NCBI RefSeq assembly: GCF_012927185.1 | Contig: NZ_JABBGB010000003.1 | Location: 434,001 to 498,000 of the forward strand | Source of the DNA: Pseudoflavitalea sp. G-6-1-2 | Lineage (GTDB): Bacteria; Bacteroidota; Bacteroidia; Chitinophagales; Chitinophagaceae | Reading direction: 5' to 3' | DNA length: 64,000 nt | Shown here: piece after piece, positions 46,277-54,159 of the stretch | Numbering within the stretch: the stretch's first letter is position 1 | Layout: the number at the start of each line of letters is the position of its first letter | Translations under genes and position numbers: made by a program | The notes under the pieces: generated by a model | Databases searched by the model: none | Seen by the model: the letters and a program-made list of their open reading frames with translations, nothing else | What the model was told of the DNA's origin: nothing

Positions 46277-46654
46277 CTAGTTCTTATTTGCAATTGTATA
46301 AGTACCTGGAGTACCATTCAAAGCAGTAGGAACATAAAAAGTATTGTCAACATTATGTGCTGCAGAAATTGAAGTCACTTTTGCTGCATCAAGAACCTTA
46401 GGAAGCAATGGACCACCAGGATTGGTGATTAATTTTGAATCATCTATCTGGATGCGGCAAGCTTTTCTATTTACCAGATCACAAGATGGAGTTCCTACAG
46501 CTTGTTCCCACTGAGTTTGATCTTGAACATCAGTCAAAGTTGCTGGGTTTCCTACGAATTGAACATAAGTATTTGCTTTTTTAGATGGAGCTGTGAAAGC
46601 AACTGCACCAATAGCGAGAACAACGGCCAATGTGCCAATCAGATATTTTTTCAT
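46277..46654 (-). CDS. Small exported CX7C protein, copy 6
   Basis: A 125-residue paralogue, nearest to the MauE-like gene and very like copies 4 and 5. Signal sequence MKKYLIGTLAVVLAIGAVAF, then TYVQFVGNP, VQDQTQWEQAVG, CDLVNRKACRIQIDDS, LLPKVLDAAKVTSI and the end TPGTYTIANKN. It is likely first in the array's direction of transcription. Its N-terminal 20 residues are almost the same as those of copy 5, pointing to recent duplication. Confidence 0.75.
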   Translation of the reverse strand: MKKYLIGTLAVVLAIGAVAFTAPSKKANTYVQFVGNPATLTDVQDQTQWEQAVGTPSCDLVNRKACRIQIDDSKLITNPGGPLLPKVLDAAKVTSISAAHNVDNTFYVPTALNGTPGTYTIANKN

Positions 46655-46826
46655 AAAAAAAGCTTTAGATTATTTACAAAATGGTTGCCTACTCTATTGT
46701 ACAGGTTTTCGGCGATTTCCCTGTCTTGACAATTCGGTGTCAAAGCCTAGCAATATCGAGTAGCTACGTCAATACTGCAGTTGTTGTACAACAAAAGAGT
46801 TTATCTGTTATTTCTTTCTAAGCGAA

Positions 46827-47273
46827 TTATTGTATGGCTGCTTTAAATGGGAGATTGTCTTCCGGTTGCCCTTTCTTCATTAATCTATATCCAAGAAAAG
46901 CGAGGAACGTAAAGAAGATATTGAAAACAAGATGCTGTCCCCAGGTCATTTGACTGATCACTCCACCACAACTGCAGGGTTTGTCATCTGCAAAAAGCAT
47001 GAAATAGGCAATGTATAAAGTGAAGATGAGCATCAAAATAAATGAACTCAAAAATCCTATCTTTTTAGTTCTCTGGAAGAAGAGTAATCCTGAAATTATT
47101 ATCTCTACAATTGGTACAGCAAAAGCGACAAACAGAAAATGAGATTTAACTAACGGAGATAATTTGAGCATTACCATAAAAGTCTTAAACGATACGAATT
47201 TGCTGATTGCCGTATACATGAACAATAATATCAGAAGGCCAGAAATTGTTTCAATTGCAGTGCTACGGGACAT
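46827..47273 (-). CDS. MauE/DoxX-like redox-associated membrane protein
   Basis: A 148-residue membrane protein with four hydrophobic segments (TISGLLILLFMYTAISKFV, FLFVAFAVPIVEIIISGLLFF, GFLSSFILMLIFTLYIAYFM, LVFNIFFTFLAFLGYRLM). Between the third and fourth is the cysteine pair in KPCSCGGVISQMTWGQH. This layout is that of the MauE/DoxX family. MauE is needed for disulfide formation in the methylamine dehydrogenase small subunit. No methylamine dehydrogenase genes are present, so another substrate is expected. It lies 172 bases upstream of the six-copy CX7C array on the same strand. Confidence 0.78.
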   Translation of the reverse strand: MSRSTAIETISGLLILLFMYTAISKFVSFKTFMVMLKLSPLVKSHFLFVAFAVPIVEIIISGLLFFQRTKKIGFLSSFILMLIFTLYIAYFMLFADDKPCSCGGVISQMTWGQHLVFNIFFTFLAFLGYRLMKKGQPEDNLPFKAAIQ

Positions 47274-47285
47274 TTTCAGTTTCAT

Positions 47286-48556
47286 AACTTATTTTCTTTT
47301 AGGACTTAGGAACTCGAAGAAACTATTTGCTAATCAAAAAAAATCCTGCTGGGATATCGGTTGATTCCCTATTCTTGAACATAGTATTCTCAGTACACTT
47401 TATGAAATCAGTGATCAGGTAGTTATAGTAGTATAATCCAGAGATGAATTGCTTATTCAGCAACGATTATATCCAACTTGTGTCTCTTAAAAAATGGTCG
47501 ATAGTAAGTATTCTTGTTTGTCTGTCCGATTGTGAATTGAGGGTTCTAAGTAGTAGTGCATCACAATCACAATGTAAATATCAGGGATGTTTTGAAATAT
47601 GAATTATGAATTCGGGATACTTTGTTTTGTTTTTAAACTTGTGTTCGTTTGTGTCAGCCGAATCGAAAAATAGTAAGAGCTTTTGCAGAGGAGAAGAAGC
47701 AAAACGAACTCTTTTCCACTTCATCCTTCCTCTCCAATCGTAATCTTCTTCGTTTCATTTTCTATAGCAAATATCGGGTCTTTTCATTCGGTCTGTTTAT
47801 GATTTTGGGAGCATTTTTATTGCTAAAATGCATGGTGGATTATTAAAGATCAAAGAGCCGGATACACGAACTGTATATCTAAATGAACCGAAAACATACT
47901 TATTATATTGTACATCAATCAACATTATTATATTTTTCTTGTGACTAACCGGAACTGGAGATCTGCCTGCTCTTTATTATAGGAGGAATTTCGATGTCAA
48001 TTACTTTGCGGCATTTCTTTCGGGAAGAATGATCTATAGTAATCACCTTATTACTAATACCTATTTAGACTGGATTTGAGAATCAGGAAGAAAGGTGATC
48101 CCGAAGATTAACATATGTGACTCTTATGGTGCACACTTAAAGTTATTGCAATGCAAACAGGCGAAAAGCGCCGATGGTACGTAATACTACTACGGGTAAG
48201 GTGCGGATAAGAAGGCAGGCTTCAGGTAGGTAAGATGGTAGTAGGGTGGAAGTTGAGTGCCATAGTTGGTAGAGTTGATGTGGACTTGATCTGGATGAGG
48301 TCTGCTGGAGAGGTGTAGGCTGTGTAAGCGCAGAGTGAGCTCGAAATTTTGTTGTTGCGGGGTATTTGCAACGGCTGTTTAAGTGAAGTGAATGGTAAGT
48401 GAAGTAACATAAAGAAGAAAATAGAGTAGAAATGGGAGAAAATTGAGCGGTAGGGAAACAAGCATCCACGAAGCTTTGCTTCGGAGTGAGAAATTGAAAT
48501 GGCCCGTCAATAAAACTTCGCTTGATTTTTTCAGAGAAGCGCGTCGATGATCATTG
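47286..48556. other. Long stretch without a supported gene
   Basis: About 1.27 kb. The first 850 bases are AT-rich with frequent stops in all frames. From about 48160 to 48480 the plus strand becomes strikingly purine-rich (many GTAAG, GGTAG, GAAG words). Frames here translate to low-complexity Ser/Leu/Thr-rich sequence typical of non-coding DNA. It may hold promoters for the flanking minus-strand genes; no tRNA, repeat array or transposase was seen. Confidence 0.5.
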
Positions 48557-49378
48557 CTATTCTCTCTGTTCTTTGAGACGATAATTTTCAGACATATCGT
48601 TGCTTGCCGAAAGAATATTTTCAGGTGTATTTTGTTGCGGATGATTATTGGATGTGTACTGTGAATATTGCGATGCACGGCTCGCTGCGTTTTCTTTTTG
48701 CTGGTTTCTCCGTTGCTTTTTACTGATTGTGTTTGCAGGTGGCACTTCTACTTTGATGATATCTGTTGCATGATATCGCTTATCGTTCAACGGATATTTT
48801 CCCTGATATGGATTGGCTTGCAACACTACAATCAATGTGCCTTTGCCGGGAAGGTTAACATCGAATTCAATTGGTTTAAAATATGCAGACCAACGAACGA
48901 GCTCGTGCATGTAAGACCGTTCAAGAGATTGGAGGATTTTTCCTGTTGTTATATCAATCCTCATAGCAATGAGCTTGTACTCCATATGCGTGACCTTTAT
49001 GTGTCGAGGTTGGATGATTTTGGTGATGCGGAGTATGTTATCATCCCCAAGCATTGGAGACTGCATGAAATCGGATATATGCGCCTGCTGATTGAACCGG
49101 TACCCTCTGAGCCCTTCCACTCCTGATTGGATAATGGCTTTGTTGAGACGGTTTACGTGGTTTCTGTCTTTCCTGCCCGACAGGTAGGGCGCCAATGCTT
49201 GTCTTATCAGTTTTCCGGTATGGCTGGCTTCGCCAAATCGTTTGGCTGCTTTGCGCGTTTGATGTGTTTGTTTTACTTGCATCGGCATGCTGCGCAGGCA
49301 ATGAGTGCCGTTGCGATAGTAACCGATGAGATCTCCACATCTGCCGGTGAATTTGATCTTTCCTGTTAGAATGGCCAT
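48557..49378 (-). CDS. Conserved Bacteroidota protein of unknown function
   Basis: A 273-residue protein with no signal peptide or membrane segment. The N-terminus (MAILTGKIKFTGRCGDLIGY, then CLRSMPMQVKQTHQTRKAAKRFG) matches a pattern I recall from uncharacterised single-domain proteins in Chitinophagaceae. It is basic overall, with a beta-rich middle (HMEYKLIAMRID, IEFDVNLPGKGTLIVVLQANPY) and a Gln/Asn/Ser-rich, probably disordered tail after residue 225. The dense Lys/Arg in the first 100 residues would fit nucleic-acid binding, but that is speculation. It stands alone. Confidence 0.6.
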   Translation of the reverse strand: MAILTGKIKFTGRCGDLIGYYRNGTHCLRSMPMQVKQTHQTRKAAKRFGEASHTGKLIRQALAPYLSGRKDRNHVNRLNKAIIQSGVEGLRGYRFNQQAHISDFMQSPMLGDDNILRITKIIQPRHIKVTHMEYKLIAMRIDITTGKILQSLERSYMHELVRWSAYFKPIEFDVNLPGKGTLIVVLQANPYQGKYPLNDKRYHATDIIKVEVPPANTISKKQRRNQQKENAASRASQYSQYTSNNHPQQNTPENILSASNDMSENYRLKEQRE

Positions 49379-49505
49379 ACAAAATGATTTGTACTTAATC
49401 TACTCAAAACAGACGTGAAGGTTTTGGAAGAGATTGTTAATATTGAATGTTAGGGTTGTCTGAAACCCTGTAGCACCAAGGAGTTATCCCAGTTCGGGAG
49501 CAACA

Positions 49506-50363
49506 TCATTGTCCGGCCCTGTATACTGTATTATGCTGATTCCTGAAATCAGAAGGAGCTTTCCCGATCTTCTTTGTCAGAAATGCCGTAAATGCCAGCG
49601 TCTCTTTAAACCCTAAAGTATAACCGATTTCCTTAACCGATTTTTGTGTTCCGAGCAAAAGCCTCTTGGCTTCGAGCACCAATCGGATATCGATCAGTTC
49701 TTTTGCTGAGGCTCCGAGATATTGTCTTGTAAGTGTAGTGAGATAATTGGATGTAAGTGCAAGCTTTTCAGCGTAGAAAGAAACAGATTTTTCTTTGAGA
49801 AAATGTTGATCTATCTGTTGCAGAAATGCTGGTATTGCCGGATGGATATTTTTGTTTTCATGCTCCTGTCTGATATCCATTTCCTCGCTGATGAAATCGA
49901 GTATGATCTGAACCCTGAGGTGAATGATGTTGCTATATTTTTTTTCGGGGTCTTCAATCTCTTCCCGCAGCAATTCAAATTCCCTGCTGAGCTTGGCTGC
50001 GGTTTTTGATAAAAGCTCTATAACCGGAAAGTTATTGGACCGGATACCGATAAACTTCGTCAGCGGAAGCATCTGTTCTATATAACTTTTGGAAAGTATG
50101 AGTTTATGTCCCCGTGCTCCCGGTTGAGTATCCCATGAGTGGATCTGCCCTGGAAAGGAGATATGTATCTGGTTGTTTCCATGAGGGTATTTTGTAAAGT
50201 CTATCTCATGCCATCCTTTAGCCGCTTCGAAGAAGATGAATACAAAAGAGTCCGGAGCGCGGAAATTCGATATGGTACTTGCGCCAGCTATCGGAAAGTA
50301 AGCGATACTCTCGTTGATCTGGTTCTCCAGATCGAGGTCCTTATCAATCTTCTGGAATGGCAT
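49506..50363 (-). CDS. AraC-family transcriptional regulator
   Basis: A 285-residue regulator from the ATG at 50363; an upstream ATG at 50408 would add 15 residues. The N-terminal half is a cupin-like sensing region (FVFIFFEAAKGWHEIDF, then HISFPGQIHSW). The C-terminal AraC helix-turn-helix pair is at about 190-280 (EKLALTSNYLTTLTRQYLG, then VKEIGYTLGFKETLAFTAFLTKKIGKAPSDFR, residues 250-278). The effector is unknown. It lies downstream of the glutamine synthetase gene but is separated from it by a terminator. Confidence 0.9.
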   Translation of the reverse strand: MPFQKIDKDLDLENQINESIAYFPIAGASTISNFRAPDSFVFIFFEAAKGWHEIDFTKYPHGNNQIHISFPGQIHSWDTQPGARGHKLILSKSYIEQMLPLTKFIGIRSNNFPVIELLSKTAAKLSREFELLREEIEDPEKKYSNIIHLRVQIILDFISEEMDIRQEHENKNIHPAIPAFLQQIDQHFLKEKSVSFYAEKLALTSNYLTTLTRQYLGASAKELIDIRLVLEAKRLLLGTQKSVKEIGYTLGFKETLAFTAFLTKKIGKAPSDFRNQHNTVYRAGQ

Positions 50364-50413
50364 GTTAAGAGCCAGTAAGACAAAATTGGTGCCGATCGAA
50401 CATTTCATGCCAA

Positions 50414-50446
50414 TAAAAAAGGGCTACCCCCTCTCAGGAGCAGCCC
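50414..50446 (-). terminator. Rho-independent terminator after glutamine synthetase
   Basis: On the minus strand GGGCTGCTCC, a six-base loop and GGGGTAGCCC form the stem, followed by TTTTTTATT. It lies 74 bases beyond the glutamine synthetase stop and upstream of the AraC gene. Confidence 0.85.
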
Positions 50447-50519
50447 ATTGCTTGTCATGTCAGTGTACCAGAATTCTTTTCTATTTAACCGTCAAAAGAG
50501 AACTCTGACACTACTGTCC

Positions 50520-52715
50520 TTATCTCAGGAATAACATTTCGCGATACTTAGGCAGTTGCCAGTACTGATCTGCTACCAGCAGTTCGAGTTTGTCTACATG
50601 GTAACGGATCTCATCGAAGTAAACATCTTTCACCTGGCTTTGATAAGCGATTGCTTTGGTGCGTGAGTTGGTCATTGCATTCGCTACTTTTCTTGCCTCG
50701 ATCATTTTCTCTACGAGATCAGCTGTTTTGTTGATATGCTCGGAGATCTTCACCAGAATCTGTTTCTGATTGGCGAATGAATCTTCTGAGAGGCCGATCT
50801 CTTTCAGTCCCTTGATGTTGTTGATCAGAATATTCTGATACTTGATGGCAGCAGGGAGAATATGGCTGGTGCAGAGCTCACCCATGATGCGGGCTTCGAT
50901 CTGTACGTGTTTGATATATTTTTCCAGTTCGATCTCGTGACGTGCTTCGAGCTCAACATGACTGAGTACGTTGTTGCTTTCGAAGAGCTTTTTGGAGCTG
51001 TCGCTAACCATAGCATCGAGTGCGAGTGGTGTGGTGCGAACGTTAGGCAGACCGCGGCGTGCTGCTTCGTGGTGCCATTCTTCGCTGTAACCGTCGCCTT
51101 CGAAGAGTACTTTTTCGCTGCTTACGATATACTCGCGGATCACGTGCATGATGGCGATCTCTTTCTTCTCTCCTTTATCGATCAGTGCATCTACTTCGGC
51201 CTTGAAGTTCTTCAGGGTCTCAGCCATGATGGTGTTCAGTGTGGTCATCGGGTTGGCACAGTTGGCAGTAGAACCTACAGCGCGGAACTCGAATTTGTTA
51301 CCGGTGAACGCAAATGGCGAAGTACGGTTACGATCGGTATTGTCGAGCAGCAGCTCAGGGATGCTTCTGTGGAGATCGAGTTTGAGGATGGCTTCGTCCT
51401 GTTCGTCGAATTTGTCGCCTACTCTTTGTTTCACATCTTCCAGTACTTTGGCCAGGTACTGACCGATGAATACGGAGATGATGGCAGGAGGCGCTTCGTT
51501 TGCACCAAGGCGGTGGTCGTTACCTGCCGATGCGATAGATGCGCGGAGGATCTCTGCGTAATCGTGTACGGCTTTGATGGTGTTCACGAAGAACGTGAGG
51601 AACATCAGGTTGGTCTTCGGTGTTTTACCGGGAGCGAGCAGGTTAATGCCTGTATCTGTTGCAAGGCTCCAGTTGTTGTGTTTACCGCTGCCGTTGATGC
51701 CTGCGAATGGTTTCTCGTGCATCAGTACGCGCAGTTTGTGGCGGCGTGCTACACGGTCCATGATGTCCATCAGCAGGGTATTGTGGTCTACCGCTACGCT
51801 TACTTCTTCGAAGATAGGTGCGCACTCGAACTGTGCAGGCGCTACTTCGTTGTGGCGTGTGCGGAGAGGGATACCGAGTTTATAGCTTTCTTCTTCGTAA
51901 TCTCTCATGAAAGCGTAGATTCTTTCAGGGATAGATCCGAAGTAGTGGTCTTCGAGCTGTTGTCCTTTAGCGGGAGCATGACCGAACACGGTTCTTCCAC
52001 CCAGTACGAGGTCGGGGCGGCTGTTGAACATGGCTTCGTCGATCACAAAGTATTCCTGCTCCCATCCGAGGGTAACTTTTACATTGGTGATGTTCTTGTC
52101 GAAGTAGTTGCAAACGTCTACAGCTGCTTTATTGAGCGCCTCTACTGATTTGAGGAGGGGAGCTTTGTAATCGAGCGTAGCGCCTGTGTATGATACGAAG
52201 ATGGTGGGAATGCACAATGTTTTGCCTTCGCCGATCTCCATGATGAATGCTGGTGAAGAAGGATCCCATGCTGTGTAACCGCGTGCTTCGAAAGTAGCGC
52301 GGATACCGCCGTTGGGGAAGGATGATGCATCAGGCTCCTGCTGGATCAGTCCGTCGCCGTCGAATGTTTCGATAGCGCTGCCGTCACCTTTGATGGTGAA
52401 GAAGGAATCATGTTTTTCAGCCGTAGTGCCGGTGAGTGGCTGGAACCAGTGAGAATAGTGAGTAACACCTTTGCCCTCGGCCCATTGGCGCATGCCTGCA
52501 GCGATCTGATTGGCCACTGCACGATCGAGTTTTTTTGCTCCTTTAATAGAAGCGATCAGGCTTTTGTAGGCTTCATCACTTAAATACTCGCGGGCAGTTT
52601 TGAGGGTGAATACGTTTTCCCCGAAAATGCCGGTGATCTTGGTCGTGGTCTTTTTGGAGTGACCATTGGCGTTGCTCGACAGGTCGTTGATGGCTTTAAA
52701 ACGTAAGGATTCCAT
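50520..52715 (-). CDS. glnN: Glutamine synthetase, type III
   Basis: A 731-residue enzyme making glutamine from glutamate, ammonia and ATP. Length and motifs fit GSIII, which is much longer than GSI (about 470). Visible landmarks are the N-terminal GSIII block (FGENVFTLKTAREYL, then THYSHWFQPLTG), the ATP-grasp-like core ending in the catalytic NGSGKHNNWS and the AGNDHRLGANEAPPAI segment, and the long C-terminal helical part (KYIKHVQIEARIMGELC). The symbol follows common use for GSIII. It is monocistronic, with its own terminator and about 150 bases upstream before the next gene. Confidence 0.95.
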   Translation of the reverse strand: MESLRFKAINDLSSNANGHSKKTTTKITGIFGENVFTLKTAREYLSDEAYKSLIASIKGAKKLDRAVANQIAAGMRQWAEGKGVTHYSHWFQPLTGTTAEKHDSFFTIKGDGSAIETFDGDGLIQQEPDASSFPNGGIRATFEARGYTAWDPSSPAFIMEIGEGKTLCIPTIFVSYTGATLDYKAPLLKSVEALNKAAVDVCNYFDKNITNVKVTLGWEQEYFVIDEAMFNSRPDLVLGGRTVFGHAPAKGQQLEDHYFGSIPERIYAFMRDYEEESYKLGIPLRTRHNEVAPAQFECAPIFEEVSVAVDHNTLLMDIMDRVARRHKLRVLMHEKPFAGINGSGKHNNWSLATDTGINLLAPGKTPKTNLMFLTFFVNTIKAVHDYAEILRASIASAGNDHRLGANEAPPAIISVFIGQYLAKVLEDVKQRVGDKFDEQDEAILKLDLHRSIPELLLDNTDRNRTSPFAFTGNKFEFRAVGSTANCANPMTTLNTIMAETLKNFKAEVDALIDKGEKKEIAIMHVIREYIVSSEKVLFEGDGYSEEWHHEAARRGLPNVRTTPLALDAMVSDSSKKLFESNNVLSHVELEARHEIELEKYIKHVQIEARIMGELCTSHILPAAIKYQNILINNIKGLKEIGLSEDSFANQKQILVKISEHINKTADLVEKMIEARKVANAMTNSRTKAIAYQSQVKDVYFDEIRYHVDKLELLVADQYWQLPKYREMLFLR

Positions 52716-52865
52716 TATGTGTGTTTTGCTTTATGCAAATAAACTACATATCCTTAGTTCAGGGAAATATTTTGGGCAGAATGTGAATATTTTTGATGGA
52801 ATGGTGAAAATAAGTCAATTTTTTACGACAAACCACGGAAAACTAACGATCGGGAGTCTGTAATA

Positions 52866-54107
52866 TCAAATATGTAATTTTTTATTATATGTGTAGGCGA
52901 TCCAGCAGAGGAGAAAGAGTTCGGGAATTACCTTGTATCTCACTATTGCACCCGGAAACGGAACCGTAAAACCGGTGAATATGAATAAGGTAACAGCCGT
53001 TACCAGCAGAAATAACAAAAAAGGATGGTTGAACCGCTGCTTCCAGGCGGCCCGGTTGCGGAACAATGCCAGAAGTACCAGCAGCCAGAAAAAACATATG
53101 TCTGCTGCTGATACCAGTTGCAGCATCCCTTTGGCCTCCCATGGGGCAGGACGGAAAAACACATTCAACGCCGCTTCCGGCAATACTTTCAAAAAACTGC
53201 CAACGGTTGGCTGCAGTTCTCCCAGCTGATAGCGGGTATTTCCGTGGAGTGCAAAAAAAGCGGCCTGCCGGTCAGCTATCATTTTTACAGGATTGAAGGA
53301 CGGGGATAATCCCACCGACACAAAAAAGAGTATGGCGCTGATACCATATACTATTATTACAGATTTCCAGGGTTTGACATTATACCTTACCGTAATGAAT
53401 ACACTCAGCAGGGCAGGCACCAGCAACATGGCAACGGGGTCGCGCATGATGAATGTACCGATGAAACCCAGCACTGCCCACGCTAACGCCCATCCGCTGC
53501 GGGTTTTGAGCCATCGGTAACCCTGCAGCAAACAGAGGCTGAGAAAGAAGAACAGCAGTCCGTCTCCACGAAAACCGCTTAACCAGAATAAAACGGGAGG
53601 AAAGAAAAACACCAGCAGAAACCATTTTTTCCGCTGGTCGGGGAACAGTTTTACCAGCAAACTGAAAAACCAAAAATGTCCCCAGAAGGTTATGAAGCTA
53701 AAAAAAACTATATTTATGTAATAATTACCACCACTGACCAGGTTGAAAAAGGCCTGGGGTTTGACGGTGAGATTGTATTCCCAATCGTCCACCAGATTCC
53801 TCAAACCCGCTGAGAGCGTAGCATGCTTCCTGATAGGAACCATGGGATTGAAGTCCCGTAGAAACAGATCCGTCTGATGCAACAGCAGATCTTTTTCCAT
53901 TAAACCTTGTTGGTGAAAACTCCAGGTATCATCTCCCCCGAAATACCGGTAGAATATAAAGCCATACAAGGCTGCAACAAGAACCTTTACACCAAAAGCC
54001 GTAACCAGTTCGTTATTACTTAAAATAACGTTCTGCCTCTGAACCATTCGTTTGAGCAACCAGCAACAGACTGCTGATAGTACTATAATGTATATGATTG
54101 TGAGCAT
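52866..54107 (-). CDS. Polytopic membrane protein, possible glycan synthesis role
   Basis: A 413-residue protein with about ten hydrophobic segments and no clear catalytic motif known to me. Segments are evident at residues 1-18, 42-58, 135-155, 165-185, 190-210, 215-235, 243-262, 325-345, 360-380 and near the C-terminus. The loop after segment two carries FGGDDTWSFHQQG, whose acidic Asp pair resembles the first loop of GT-C fold glycosyltransferases. It is divergent from a cytoplasmic glycosyltransferase gene, supporting a polysaccharide role. This is inference; a flippase or polymerase is also possible. Confidence 0.55.
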   Translation of the reverse strand: MLTIIYIIVLSAVCCWLLKRMVQRQNVILSNNELVTAFGVKVLVAALYGFIFYRYFGGDDTWSFHQQGLMEKDLLLHQTDLFLRDFNPMVPIRKHATLSAGLRNLVDDWEYNLTVKPQAFFNLVSGGNYYINIVFFSFITFWGHFWFFSLLVKLFPDQRKKWFLLVFFFPPVLFWLSGFRGDGLLFFFLSLCLLQGYRWLKTRSGWALAWAVLGFIGTFIMRDPVAMLLVPALLSVFITVRYNVKPWKSVIIVYGISAILFFVSVGLSPSFNPVKMIADRQAAFFALHGNTRYQLGELQPTVGSFLKVLPEAALNVFFRPAPWEAKGMLQLVSAADICFFWLLVLLALFRNRAAWKQRFNHPFLLFLLVTAVTLFIFTGFTVPFPGAIVRYKVIPELFLLCWIAYTYNKKLHI

Positions 54108-54135
54108 CTGACTGCTAAATATATCTGATAAATTA

Positions 54136-54143
54136 TAATTTTG
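54136..54143 (+). promoter_or_regulatory. Candidate -7 promoter element TAATTTTG
   Basis: It matches TAnnTTTG 16 bases before the glycosyltransferase ATG, in the 52-base divergent region. The -33 box is not clear. Confidence 0.38.
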
Positions 54144-54159
54144 ACGTTAATATCAAACA

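Noticed and set aside
43348-46654. Regular repeats suggesting a CRISPR-like array
   Set aside because: The repeated units are about 600 bases long and are coding genes with diverged sequence; there are no short identical repeats with unique spacers.
47649-47846. 65-codon plus-strand frame in the AT-rich gap
   Set aside because: No ATG start, no family pattern and only one C-terminal hydrophobic run; the length is within chance for this composition.
48143-48469. 108-codon minus-strand frame
   Set aside because: The translation is low-complexity Ser/Leu/Thr-rich, explained by the purine-rich opposite strand, and no motif or start context supports it.
50862-52148. 428-codon plus-strand frame opposite glutamine synthetase
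   Set aside because: It is the antisense shadow of a well-recognised core gene and has skewed Val/Phe/Cys content typical of such shadows.
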